A stretch of 64,000 bases of DNA, from assembly GCA_963971575.1 (NCBI GenBank), contig OZ020624.1:10564625-10628624 (forward strand), given 5' to 3'. Position numbers and translations under genes: made by a program. Positions 40,894-52,954 of the stretch are shown here, piece by piece (the first letter of the stretch is position 1; the number at the start of each line of letters is the position of its first letter). The notes under the pieces are model-generated. The model ran no database searches. It worked only from the letters and a program-made list of their open reading frames with translations, and was not told where the DNA came from. Origin of the DNA: Liopterus haemorrhoidalis (Eukaryota; Arthropoda; Insecta; Coleoptera; Dytiscidae).

Positions 40894-41744
40894 AAGCATG
40901 ACGCCCCGACATCTTAAAGTACGAAATTCAATTATTAACAGAAATTGTAAATGTTGTTTAGGAACCGTCGGACGTCTCCAAAGGAATCCAGTGGTTGCTA
41001 TGATTTTGCCCAAAAATTTTGAAAAAAGAATTTTTATTTATTATTTTTTTTTTTGACAGAAAAATGGAGCGTAAATGTGCAAATGTGCTAAGTGCTTGCC
41101 CCCTTGAGTCTAAGTTTTGAATCCAAGTATCCTGGAACCAAATACCCAACATTAATAAATATCACTATACGAGAAAAATTAATTTAATGTTTAATACTTG
41201 AATTTAATATGATAGATTTGACAATTAAAAAAAAAAAAATAAACAAATAATTAAAAATTAAAAATATGAGTTTAGCATAATAGATTTTATTAAACTAAAC
41301 CAAATGTTGTTATTTTTATTTATTTATTTTTTTTTTTTTTTTTTATCATAATACCATAATTATATACATAATAATAATATACAATTGTATACACAAAATA
41401 ATATACAATTATATCATAATTGTGACAATATTGTCTAACAACCAAAATATTAATGTCGTTTTTATAACAGACCAACATCCATTCTGAAATCACAGGAACT
41501 TGAAGATATTTTAAATACTTCAAACAAAGTTATCATTGCCCTCAATGTCTCCAGTATTATAAAATTAGCGAACAAATTTTTCACAAATATCAATGAAATG
41601 TGATAATAATTTTTGTTCATTAAATTCGAGAACCATTTCGAGATATTCTCTCTTCAAAATGGGTTCAGCTTGAGCCGAAGCATTACTCCCATTAGAATTC
41701 ATTATTAATTATTTAATTAAAAATTACTTTCAAGATAATTTATC
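40894..41744. other. AT-rich non-coding stretch
   Basis: It contains several poly-A/poly-T tracts (41040-41055, 41227-41240, 41328-41344) and (TAT/ATA)-rich sequence at 41360-41430. I see no coding content or transposon ends other than the repeated LTR-start palindrome at 41405-41428. Confidence 0.5.
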
Positions 41745-42147
41745 AATTCAATATCAAAGCGAGATCGACAACACCTCACAGTTTTCGAAAATAAAATAGT
41801 ACGCAGAATCTTAGGTTCCATTCAAATTAATAGTGAATGGAGAATCCGTAAGAACAAAGATATCCGAGAACTGTACTCAAGGCCAAGTATCACCTAAGAA
41901 CTCAGAGGCAGACGATTACAGTGGATAGGACACGTTATGAGGATGAGGGAGGACAGAATGGTTAAAAAGATATAGGAACGAAGATTGAATACCCGTCGAC
42001 CAGTGGGAAGACCTCGCAAGAAATGGAGAGATCAGCTGACCGAAGATCTAGCAAGTATTGGTATGCAGGGTACTTGGTTGGACTTGACAATGAATAGATC
42101 GAGATGGAAAGCTTATGTGAGTGAGGCCAAAAGTCAACCTGACTGAT
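41745..42147 (+). pseudogene. LINE reverse-transcriptase C-terminal fragment (RTE-like)
   Basis: Plus-strand frame pieces read ENKIVRRILG, RRLQWIGHVMRM, GRPRKKWRDQLTEDL and WKAYVSEAK, the C-terminal domain common in insect RTE-like and related LINEs. There are stops near 41896 and 41972. (GAA)n follows at 42160-42176. Confidence 0.7.
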
Positions 42148-42403
42148 AGTACCCAAAGAAGAAGAAGAAGAAAAGGTACTATCAGGGATAATCGATTGAA
42201 AAAATGCCCCACTGTCGATAAAAAAATAAATAAATAAATAAACAGCCGAGAATAGATTTGATGAGTATAATCTTATACTAGTTGCTAAATGAGTAGCTAA
42301 CAGCATATGTACAATAGCCTCAAATTTTGATTTTATAAAGCCGCTTTCAAAAGGTAGAAAGTGGTCGAAGCACGATAAAGCAGTTGATGATGTGCTACAG
42401 CCC

Positions 42404-42914
42404 CTACTTTTTAAAAATTATAATAGAGGAATGGGAGGAGTGGATGACCGAAGTGTCAATACCTATCTATTGCTATACGGGGAAAGAAATGGTGGCGGGT
42501 ATTATTTACCTACATGATAAACCTCTACATGACAAATGCCTAGAAAACCTCCCCGGCGGCTTCAGAATATAATATGACACAACTTGAATTCACAAAATAG
42601 TCACAAGGTCATACTTACTATCAAAAAGAAATATAACTGCCAGAAAACCTTTACTTCGGCAAAATTCGGTGGTGTTGCAAGAAATGCAATACAACACTAT
42701 GTATTGAACGTGATTGTATCGAATTATATCACTCAAAGTAGACTTCATATCTGCCCAATGTAATCATTTCAGTACATATCTATATTTCTTTCAGCATGAA
42801 AAAAAAAAAATTAACAAAATATGCATATCATGTTAGATATATAGTTTATGTATTTAATTAGAATTAAAAAAATGTTCTATAAAACTAAGTTTTCTTTGGG
42901 CGTTAATGGGTTAA
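42404..42914 (+). pseudogene. piggyBac transposase C-terminus and 3' end
   Basis: YNRGMGGVDDRSV (42420-42460) corresponds to the conserved Asp region of piggyBac transposases, and WCCKKCNTTLCIERDCIELYH to the C-terminal zinc finger. The right boundary GCGTTAATGGG-TTAA (42904-42914) fits piggyBac ends, which finish in GGG next to a TTAA target. The N-terminal half is missing. Confidence 0.7.
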
Positions 42915-43715
42915 AAACAGCATAAAATAGCAAAACTTATTGTCAGAGTATGCGTAGCACCAGTGCACTGATACACGTCGACAGAATTTCAAAACAGTGT
43001 GACGGCCGCAAACAAAAGAACGAGACGTAACGTGTTACGACAGCACGTAAGTAATTTTCATTACATAGTTTAGTGTTCTTATAAATTACCTTCACGTTCG
43101 TTACTAACACACCGATTTATTTTTAAGTAAATAACCATGTCAATAATATGTTGTAATAATGAGTTTTAGTCTAAGTTATGTGCAATGCAGCACAACACCA
43201 GAAAGACACCGGACCCAACCTGCTGCATCAGCAGCAACATTCCCACAAGAATATATAAACGATGTTAACATGTAAAATGCTATAGATAGTTAGTTACATA
43301 TAGTTTGTTAGATAGTCATTCATATAGTTATGTAGTTAGTTGTAAGACGTACATGTAATACTTTAAAATACTTGTCGAATAAAATTTCACTTTTTAAAAA
43401 TCTCATCTCGATTTGCAATCATAAATTTTCTACGTGCAACGAACATTATTATACATCACATGTATTTTGTAAATTTTGGAGCACATTCATACATAAATAT
43501 AGGAAGCAGATTCGTACGTGGTACGAAGAATTCGTAAGTGTAAGAAGAAGGAGACGAGAAGCAATGAAATGAATGAAGTGCCTCTGCATCCTCAGCTATT
43601 AAAAAAGTGCTAGAAGGCAGAATATCTTAGAAAATCTTCGAATAAATACAAAATTAAGACAACAACCTTAGAAAGTCACATTAAAAAAATACAAAATAAA
43701 CCATGTGATGTAGAT
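42915..43715. other. Unassigned AT-rich DNA
   Basis: A 66-codon plus frame at 43372-43572 ending in RRRRREAMK is the only open stretch and has no recognisable features. Repeated ATAGTTAGTTA words occur at 43280-43340. Confidence 0.4.
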
Positions 43716-45170
43716 GAAACTACTCAGCGCAATTTCAGCTCGAAATATACAACCTGTCAAGTGTTTTCAGTCAAGAAGACCTTTTTGAACAAATACACTG
43801 TCGATTTCTGTAAGATGGGTTATCAATAACACAAGTTAGAAGACTTACGTACGAATTTGCAAAAGAAAACAACATCAAATACTCATCAAAATGGGGTGAG
43901 AATGAGATCGCCGGTATCTTTGGATGCATGGATTTCGAAAACGTAATGGCAACTTAAGTTTGCAGGAGCCTGAGAACATCCGTATTGCCTGGCCGTTTGG
44001 GGTTAATAAGACAGCTGTAACTGAGTTCTACGAAAACCTTGAAACACTTTACGGTTGATATAAGATTACTGCAGATCGAATTTTTAATTTGGATGATTCT
44101 AGCATATCGACAATGGTAAGTAGCTTGTTTCGGTAGAAAGAGAGGAATTCGTTACTCTTGTTGGCATTTTATCTACAAGTGGGAATACAGATTCCCCACT
44201 ATTTGTGGTCCCTATATTTCATTATAAAGGTGGTCCTGAATCCAGTACGGAAAGTGCTCCTGAAAGCAGTATGGGTATTGCTACTAAAAGTGGTTGAATT
44301 AATTCTCATTTTTTGTAGAAGTATTAAAGCATATACAAAAATTCGCACTTAGTTCTTAAGATAACCCTATTTTACTATTGTATGACAATCACGAAAGCCA
44401 TGTGACATTAGAAGCCATTAACTTTTCCGCCATACGCATCGCAGCATCTCCAACCTTTAGATGTAGGAGTATTTGGACCTTTTAAGTCAAAATTGAAGAC
44501 TGCCTTTAACGACTGACATAATTCTAATCCGGGAAAACCACTTAGCGTCTACCATATTCCGAAAAATGAAAAAAACTAAATGAGCATATTTTGAATCGGA
44601 CACACTAAAAACATCGTAAGTGGCTTTACAAAATCAGGAATATGTCCCTTCAACAAAATGGCTTTCGTGAAGATGAGTTTGCTCCTGTTAAAGTTAATCA
44701 ATCTGCTGAGTTTCAATTAGACACCACAGATGAGACTGTTTCTATGAGTGCGGGACAAATTTCAGCGCTATCAATTGCCTCCTCGTTATTTAATGAGACT
44801 ATGCCCGCACAGTCAATTAGTCATGCTGCAACTCCACCACAATTAAAAGCATCTACAAGCAAATTCTTAAAAACCCCAGAAATGGTTCGTCCATATCCGA
44901 TGACATATCACAAACTAGAAAAGGAAGAGAGCTAAGGAAGTCTAGAATCTACACTGACACTCCAGGAAAAAATAGAATACAAGAGTTACAAGAAAATAAA
45001 GAAATGACGAGAATGAGCAAGAAAAGAGGCTTAAATCTAACTGATACAAATTTAAAAAAAAAAAGTCACAAGCAAGAAAAAATAATGTTGGAAAGTAGTC
45101 ATTCAGACCTTAGTATTAGTTTAAAAGAAAGTTCTACGTCAAGTACTGAAGGGAATTAGAAGGATTATCA
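43716..45170 (+). pseudogene. pogo/Tigger-like DDE transposase pseudogene
   Basis: Frames contain ITQVRRLTYEFAKENNI, RKRNGNLSLQEPENIRIAWPFGVNKTAVTEFYENL and YKITADRIFNLDDSSISTM, the catalytic-domain start with its first Asp. Near 44388 is NHESHVTLEAINFS. The open frame 44642-44935 has QNGFREDEFAPV and TPEMVRPYPM, followed by TDTPGKNRIQEL. This is the ordered content of a pogo-type (DDE_1) transposase, with many stops and frameshifts and apparently lost middle parts. Confidence 0.75.
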
Positions 45171-45655
45171 AACTGAAGTTGATATTATACCTGAAAATAT
45201 TAAAGCCAATAATTTAATATTAGTAAAATTTGAAAGGAAAAAGTATTTTGTATTTTATGTGGAGCAGGTAATAAGTCGTTACAAGGAGACATAATACAAG
45301 ATCTTATTTTTGAGGAAAACAAAAACAGGTTTATAGACGTTTGTTTTCCCCAATAATCGATGAAGCAATGGTTTATATTACTAAAGCAGTTTTAACCAGG
45401 CGTTTGACAAGCATATGGGTGTCCTTGAGACGTGAAAGTTTTGAGTCGCTGACATCAGGAGCAGCACAATCGCGTAATTTAGTTACACAAAGTTGGTATT
45501 TGCAAAATTTTATTTAAATAAGTCAGTTAAGTTGGCAACGGACCGGTCATAAATTCCCAGAAACCCTAAATATGGATTATGGAATAACAGGTAGAATAAA
45601 TTTGGTTGTTGTTTATTTTTTAATATTAATGTTATTCTTTCTTTTCATGTGCAGA

Positions 45656-46920
45656 AACTCCGCAAAGGATTTCAATTCTAAAATCGATTCATGCAACCAG
45701 GAAAGCTGAACTGCTGAACCCCAGAAAGAAGGGATTTTATGCAGAATTGGTGCGTGTGAAAAGACAAATTTCAAAATTCAAACATGTTAAAGAAAGAAAG
45801 AAGTTATTTACAAATAATACCTTTATAGATACAATAGAAAATTTGTCATTAAAAAAAGCAGGTAAAATTTTTGTGGAGTCACAATTTAAAAAAAGTAGAT
45901 ACTGGAGTGTCGAAGAGAACGCACTGTTTTTGGCTTTGTACAAGCGTTCACCGAAAGGGTATGTTTTTTTATAAAATATTTTAAGATTACCTGCTAGGCG
46001 TACATTAGCAAGATGCATAGCAAAGTTAAATATTAATGTAGGGTTAAGTTCAACAATTGTAAACCACTTAGCTTCAATAAGCAATAATATGAAACCACTT
46101 GATAAATACTGTGTTCTTATGTTCGATGAAATGTCTATAAAATCTCATGTAGGTTTTCACGTTCCATCCGGTACTCTTTCAGGGTTTGTAGATTATGGGT
46201 CGGGTTTTACTCGGAAAATAGCTGACCATGTTTTATGTTTCATAATTAGGGGAATAAATAGTAAATGGAAACAACCAGTTGCTTATTATTTTGTTCAGTC
46301 GCCATGTCTGACACAAGAATTAGCTGTTTTAATTAAAAATGTTATCTCAGAAATACATGAAAAAACAGAATTACAAATATTAGCTACTATTAGTGATCAG
46401 GGGTCGACAAACAAAGCTGCAATAAATATTTTAGGGGCTGATTGTAAATTTATTGTTGATGGGAGGGATATTCTCCATATATTTGATCCACCACATTTAT
46501 TAAAATGCATGAGAAACCATTTTCTAAAAAAAACATATTGTTTGATGGTAAATTGGCTAAATTTACTGACATAGTAAATTTTTTTAATGCAGATGTAGTT
46601 AGCGTTGAAGGTTTACGTTTGTGCAGAAATTTAACTTCAACACACATAAATCCAGAGGGCAGGACAAAAATGCGAGTGAAATATGCAGCACAGTTATTTT
46701 CCGAGTCCGTCCGTGTACTGGGTTGTATTTTGCAGGAAACGCTAAATTAATGGATACATTAGATACGTATGGGTTTATTTTGTTTATGGATCGTTTATTT
46801 GATTCTTTAAATGGTACCTGGAAATCTACAAAACCATTAAATAGACCAGTACATGACAATTCTGAACATTTAAAATTTTGGGCTGAAGCAAAAATAAAAT
46901 TACAGAACTTAATTTTTTAT
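45656..46920 (+). pseudogene. P-type transposase, N-terminal/catalytic part
   Basis: Pieces in order: RISILKSIHATRKAELLNPRKKGFYAE-like text with KSRYWSVEENALFLALYKRSPKGY (45895-45960), then CVLMFDEMSIKSHVGFH, YGSGFTRKIADHVLCFIIRGINSKWKQPVAYYF, ATISDQGSTNKAAI and FDPPHLLKCMRNHFL. The DEMSIK and DQGSTN motifs are the RNase-H-like catalytic region of P/THAP9 transposases. A GTP-binding-insert-like region follows from 46574 in changed frame. Stops and shifts at about 45972 and 46572 break it. Confidence 0.82.
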
Positions 46921-47108
46921 ATAACAATATTCAATTAAAACACTAGGTAGGTTTCACAAATATATTTATTTTACTCAATACGTATTTCGGCTATTAAGCC
47001 ATTCTCAAGAGTTACAAATTAAACTAACTAAAAATAAAAAATGCAATAATATATATACTATGTCTGTACAGAGGTAGGTGGATGGGGGGGTTACAAATAA
47101 GGTGACAA

Positions 47109-49390
47109 TTATAGTTTTATTATAGGGCTGTTGTATAACTCTACCTGCTCATTCATTATGGGTATTCCTGCCTGTAATTGTTTGTGGATTTCCAAATGTT
47201 CTAGGAGAGTAAGTCTTTGGTTATTGTTATTTATATGAATTACCGAGCAGTCATCTGTGTTAAAAATGTGGTTATTAGAAATACAATGCTTTGCGACATT
47301 TGAGGAATCTGGTTTTATGTTTTTATTGGCGCTTAAATGTTCTTTGAACCTAATCTTAAATTTTCTACGTGTTTTTCCTATATAAACGTGGTCACAGTCT
47401 TGACATTTAATCTTATAAATTCCACTTTTATCAGTAAGACCAATTTTGTCTATTTTATTATTAACTAAGAAATTTTTAATAGTTTTTTGATTATAGTAAG
47501 CCGGTGTTATATTTATTTTCCTAAGTTTATTGCCAATTTTATAACTAATTTTGCCTAAGTATGGGATTTTTTTATAGATTTTGTCTGAAGGACTTTCAAT
47601 ACTGTAGAATAATTTGAGCAAATGCTTAGTTTGTTTTTTAAACAGAATTTTATTCATTTCAGCTTGTGAATAGCCATTATCAGCAGCAATTCTATAAATG
47701 GTTTCTAATTCTTTTTTAAAATTCAATTCAGAAAGTGGAACATTTAAGAGTCTGTCAAAGAAACTATTGAACGCGGACATTTTGGTACTATATGGATGTT
47801 GGGAATTAGATGGGATAGTGGTATCACAGTATGTAAGTTTTCGGAAAATGTCAAAGTGAAATTTATTGTTGTTGTGAGAAACGATAAGATCTAAGAAATT
47901 TAGATTATTATTAGTTTCTAATTCCATAGTGAATTTAATAGTTGGGTAAATGCTATTAATATAATTAAAGAAAGAATTTAGTTGCCTTTCTGTACCAGTC
48001 CAGAGACAAATGACGTCATCGACATATCTGTACAAAAATGAGAAACTCTTATTAAAAGATTTATTGTTCATTATTATATTTTCAAAGTTGTTCATAAATA
48101 TTTCTGCTAATAAAGGTGATAAGGGTGAACCCATCGGTAATCCTTCCTCTTGCCTATAAAATAAATTGTTAAATATAAAATAATTTTGATCCAGGCAAAT
48201 ATCTAATAAGTCTGTTACTTCAGTACGCAAAATGGGGTTTAAGTTACTTTTTAACAAATGTCTTTGAATTATATTTTTTAGTTCTATAACGGGAATCGAA
48301 GTGAAAAGGGAACTAACATCAAATGACACCAATTTAGCATTATGAGGTACAGGGCAAGTCTTTATTTTATCAATTAAATCAATACTATTTTTAACCGAAT
48401 ATTTAAAATCAAAATTTAATAAATTAGGCAAAATGGAGTTCAATTTTTTGCAGAGTTTATATGTGGGAGCGTTAATATAGGAAACAACTGGTCTAATAGG
48501 AACATGTTTTTTATGTAGCTTCGGTAATCCATATAAAATAGGTGAAGAAGGATTAATATTGATAAATTTAAACTTATCATCAGGTGTAATTATTTTACAG
48601 CAAGTTTTTAATAAATTTTTCAGGTCTAACTGATATTTGTCAGTAGGATCTTTGGTTAACATAGTTAAATTACTCTCTCTAATGAAATCTGTGACTTTAC
48701 AGATGTAATCTATTCTATTTAATATTGTGATTGTGTTGCCTTTATCAGCCTTGCAAAGAATTAAACTATCAGAGTTTAATTTATTTTTTAACCCTTTGAT
48801 AACCTTAAATTCGTTACCTGTTTTTTTAATTTGTTTATAACTAGCACTTTTCTTAATCACAGATGCAAAATTAAACTTAACATATCTAGGTTCATTTATA
48901 ACTGCTATTTCTGTGTCCACACAAAGGTTATCTAAGTCCTTTTTGTGTAGTTTGGCATCTGGGGCATACGAAAGTCCTTGTTTTAATAAATTTTCTTCTT
49001 CTATTGAAAACTGTGTTGAAGACAGGTTACACACTCTAGGGTGGAAATTTAAAGTTGAATCTGATGTTAATCTATGACAGACTTGATATGTTGTTTGGGA
49101 TTTGTAAATGAGATTTTTCAGTTTTCTCAGTTGTTTGACGTGCATACAGTGGGCGGTGTGTTGAACTTCTTCCCTGATGTTTTGATCTAATATATCAAAT
49201 TCCAATGGATGTAATTTCTCGGCCAGGGTGCAGTGGATTAATTTTAAGTGTAGGTTCAAATAATATCTTCTACTGTACCAGGCTTTAATTTCTTCATTGA
49301 TCCAAGTTTTCTCGGCTTCTTTAACTGCTTTAGATGCTGATGCGGTCGAAATCTTGCACTTAAGTCCGCGTTCAATAGTTTCTTTGACAG
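47109..49390 (-). CDS. Penelope 2 reverse transcriptase/GIY-YIG protein, long intact frame
   Basis: The minus-strand frame is open for at least 716 codons (from 49259). It continues upstream without a stop or clear ATG to about 49390, so the true N-terminus was probably lost or replaced by the inverted arm. RT motifs are ILCKADKGNTITILN, LYGLPKLHKKHVPIRPVVS, FDVSSLFTSIP, GLPMGSPLSPLLAEIFM and YRYVDDVICLW. The C-terminus has SGIYKIKCQDCDHVYIGKTRRKFKIRFKEH, a GIY-YIG endonuclease with CxxC. The protein copies element RNA into nicked chromosomal DNA. It is the only long intact retroelement polymerase frame in the window and implies a recent insertion. Confidence 0.92.
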
Positions 49391-49415
49391 ACTCTTAAAT
49401 GTTCCACTTTCTGAA

Positions 49416-50033
49416 TTGAATTTTAAAAAAGAATTAGAAACCATTTATAGAATTGCTGCTGATAATGGCTATTCACAAGCTGAAATGAATAAAATTCTGT
49501 TTAAAAAACAAACTAAGCATTTGCTCAAATTATTCTACAGTATTGAAAGTCCTTCAGACAAAATCTATAAAAAAATCCCATACTTAGGCAAAATTAGTTA
49601 TAAAATTGGCAATAAACTTAGGAAAATAAATATAACACCGGCTTACTATAATCAAAAAACTATTAAAAATTTCTTAGTTAATAATAAAATAGACAAAATT
49701 GGTCTTACTGATAAAAGTGGAATTTATAAGATTAAATGTCAAGACTGTGACCACGTTTATATAGGAAAAACACGTAGAAAATTTAAGATTAGGTTCAAAG
49801 AACATTTAAGCGCCAATAAAAACATAAAACCAGATTCCTCAAATGTCGCAAAGCATTGTATTTCTAATAACCACATTTTTAACACAGATGACTGCTCGGT
49901 AATTCATATAAATAACAATAACCAAAGACTTACTCTCCTAGAACATTTGGAAATCCACAAACAATTACAGGCAGGAATACCCATAATGAATGAGCAGGTA
50001 GAGTTATACAACAGCCCTATAATAAAACTATAA
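49416..50033 (+). pseudogene. Inverted copy of the Penelope 2 C-terminal domain
   Basis: A 205-codon plus-strand frame, identical in protein sequence to the last 205 residues of the 47109-49390 gene, contains the complete GIY-YIG module but no reverse transcriptase. It is the right arm of the palindrome and is not expected to be an independent gene. Confidence 0.9.
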
Positions 50034-50221
50034 TTGTCACCTTATTTGTAACCCCCCCATCCACCTACCTCTGTACAGACATAGTATATATATTATTGCA
50101 TTTTTTATTTTTAGTTAGTTTAATTTGTAACTCTTGAGAATGGCTTAATAGCCGAAATACGTATTGAGTAAAATAAATATATTTGTGAAACCTACCTAGT
50201 GTTTTAATTGAATATTGTTAT

Positions 50222-51194
50222 TTAATGATGTTTCACCTAGGAATAACGGAAAACTCTACCCAATCTATTTTAATTTTTTATGAAAATAATAAACAAGTTC
50301 CACATCCCCCGTCAGTATAGAATTTCATCGTAACTATAAGGAATACAGAAATTTTGTGGCATCGGTTAAAATCTCTCGGTTTCAATAAATTAGTAACTAG
50401 AACTCTTAACCAAGATCCCATCGAAAATTTGTTCGGTACGATAAGAGGTTTGTGCGGAAATAACATGAACCCAACATCTACCCAATTTGTAGGTGCTTTT
50501 AAAACAGCTATAATAAATAATTTAATTTAAAACAGTGCAACTACAATTGCGAAGATGATGGGGGGGGGGGGGATTTCCTGCTATCTCTACAAGCAATTCT
50601 CGAGCAAACTGAGCAATCTTTAGCACAACCTTTCCCACCCACTTCCTCATCCTCTCCTATTCCACCGTTTGTATCTACTCTCTCCCGAAACATGTACGAG
50701 AATTTAGCTGCTGCCACAAGATTTATATTTAATCATACCAGTTCGTATATTGCTGGTTTTGCAGTTAAGCGGTTGTTTATTTTATTAAAACAAGACTGTG
50801 CCGCTTGTAGGGCTTACTTACTCACCGACACTCCAGGACCTTGCCATGAACTTATAAGTGCTAGGGATTATGGCAACAAATTGTTTTACCCAATCCACAC
50901 GTTGTAGAAATTACAAAAAAATTCATAAAACAAATAACTAAATTGTTTATAGAAAGAAATGTTTTAAAAAATATATGGGAATATATATTAAATAATATAA
51001 TAACCGATTTTCCTAATTATTGTTTGGCACACGAACAAAAAAATAATAATGAATTTAAAAAAACTTTAACTGTTATCATTGTTAAACAAATGTGCAAAAC
51101 AATAATCGAGAAATTACGGAAAAAAGAAATGTTGGGTGATTTACCATTAGATATATATATAAAAACTTATGGACCATTAGTATATACCTATTAG
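50222..51194 (+). pseudogene. P-type transposase C-terminal part
   Basis: After the Penelope insertion frames read TLNQDPIENLFGTIRGLCGNNMNPTSTQFVGAFKTAI, the conserved last catalytic block of P transposases. Next come NMYENLAAATRFIFNH, YIAGFAVKRL, DCAACRAYLL and LFIERNVLKNIWEYIL. A 12-G tract at 50562-50573 and several stops break it. The AT-rich DNA to 51240 probably ends the element. Confidence 0.78.
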
Positions 51195-51240
51195 TATATA
51201 CCATTAGATATATATATATAAAGTCTTATAGATGAGAATT

Positions 51241-52376
51241 ATATTTAAATTATTTTATTTTATTATGTTTGTTTTTATACTCTTGTATGCAATACAAAGG
51301 GTATTATGTATTTACCTCTGCGTATGTAACCATGTGAAAGGTGCCAAATGTATCAAAATTCTTGTAATCGAAAAAAAAAAAAATGCGATTCTGTGATCTT
51401 TGTATTCCGTCGCCTAACTAAGAAATGCGTTACGTAATCGGGACAAAATTTACGTCAATTGAAGAACCTATGTAGACGAAGAACCCTATTGTTTTTCCGC
51501 TCTTCACTAATAGCGGAACTGGATCTTTTTAATTTTTGTTTGGAAAAACATCTTACGTTTTCTCATTTATCTCTAGAACTGTTTGGAATATTGTAACAAA
51601 AATTACGTTGGACATTGACTACATGTATGGAATTATTCTGTAAGCATTTTTTTCTTTAGGTAACCGGTAGTTAATTATTTTGATCTTTAAAAATTAAGAT
51701 CAGTAAAATATATGATTTCTAACAAAATAAACACCTAAAATCGCGAATTATGAACATTTTGGGATATTTTCAATACAGTCTATTGACCGGAAATGAATCA
51801 TACATTATATGGTACAACCGGATTTTTTTTTTTTTTATGAGAATTAAAACTAATATTTAATTATAACATTCCTAATGTTGATTGACATACAAGGGTATTA
51901 TGTAGAGGGCAATATGTCCCTCTAAATTTCATATCTGGTTAATATTATTTACATTTGTAACATATGTCAATGTAAAAAATGTAAATAAAGTTATTATTAT
52001 TATTATTATTATTAATTATGTAAGTATATTGTACTATTTTTTTTTATGTATATGACTTGTTTTAATTTCATTATATAAACTAATGATAACTATTTATGTG
52101 TTTATAACCTTATTACCTAATTAGATTGTATATTATATGCACATATTTTCAACTGTCAAATAAAGGTATTCAGGTTGTAAAGTCTTCAAAACTTTACAAC
52201 TCGAATACATTTATTTGACAATTGAAAATCTGCTTTAGAAGAATCTCGTTGAAAATTATGTACATTCAAACGTTGGCGGTTAATTTAGTTACAGTCTGCA
52301 AAACTAGAGGCGCTGAAACTCGATTCTATCGGTTACAATGGATATGACCATTCTTCCTTACTTTATCCCTTTGGTT
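51241..52376. other. AT-rich DNA with LINE-type tail and a long hairpin
   Basis: No coding content is seen. A (TTA)n run at 51984-52012 follows GTAAATAAAG and looks like the tail of a truncated LINE. Poly-T/A runs lie at 51824-51838 and 51370-51383. The hairpin at 52144-52229 is listed separately. Confidence 0.45.
52144..52229. repeat. 39-bp-arm hairpin (foldback)
   Basis: The arm ATTTTCAACTGTCAAATAAA... (52144-52182) pairs with 52191-52229 with about three mismatches around an 8-nt loop. It may be a tiny foldback element or the end-to-end remnant of a MITE. Confidence 0.85.
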
Positions 52377-52945
52377 TTAACCCATAATTGGTGAGGTAGG
52401 GTTTGTCAAACCCCATAAAAACTAGGAATTGTCACTATTTCGTTAAGTGGGGAGAAGTTTGCGACCAACCATATAGCTTTCAATCAGTTCTATTATTTAG
52501 TAAGATTATTTCGCGTAATGTTTAACTTGGGGTTACTTAAGGTTAGTTAAGGTTAGTGGGGATGATGGCGACACAGTTGCGCACGATTATCAAAGTGATC
52601 ATGAAAGTGAATCGGTAGAAGAACTGTCCTGCAGTGAGGAAGAGAATATCAACATCACATCAGTACCAAAAGATTTATTTTCTGATGTAGAAGACGAAAC
52701 ACCTGGGCAGAAGAAGAACAAAAGGGATTCCAAGTATTACTATGGAAAAAAAAGGTCCAAATGGTCTGCAAAAATGCCAAATCGAAACGTCTGCACACGG
52801 CACCATAAATCATTTCATATCTTCCGGGAATCATCGGCCCGACAAAACAAATTGGGCAATATTGTACTCAATTTTCATCTTGAAAACTTTTCTCCACTGA
52901 AGAAATAATTAATGAAATTATTTTCGAATATCAACATGAGTTACA
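52377..52945 (+). pseudogene. piggyBac 5' end and transposase N-terminus
   Basis: TTAA-CCCATAATTGG (52377-52391) fits a piggyBac left end, and the other piggyBac fragment ends GGG-TTAA at 42914 in mirrored form. From 52560 the plus strand encodes an acidic N-terminus (SDHESESVEELSCSEEE), then KYYYGKKRSKWSAKMPNRN, the conserved entry into the piggyBac transposase domain. It is cut at about 52945 by LINE RNase H sequence. Confidence 0.7.
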
Positions 52946-52954
52946 AAGAACACT

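Larger units (their letters stand above)
46921..50221 (-). mobile_element. Penelope-like element 2 with palindromic 858-bp arms
   Basis: The insert begins ATAACAATATTCAATTAAAAC and ends with its complement. The arms 46921-47778 and 49364-50221 are inverted copies of each other and encode identical GIY-YIG protein ends. The unique spacer holds the rest of the reverse-transcriptase gene. The host P-element reads continuously across the insertion. Tail-to-tail partial inverted copies are a known outcome of Penelope transposition. Confidence 0.92.
45180..51200 (+). mobile_element. P-element (THAP9-like transposase), split by Penelope 2
   Basis: Coding blocks are 45540-45974, 46089-46938 and, beyond the 3.3-kb insertion, 50222-51194. 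At least one intron is likely (donor about 45587, acceptor before 45656). Joining the flanks of the insertion (46920 and 50222) gives continuous P-transposase-like sequence. Terminal repeats were not identified. Confidence 0.75.
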
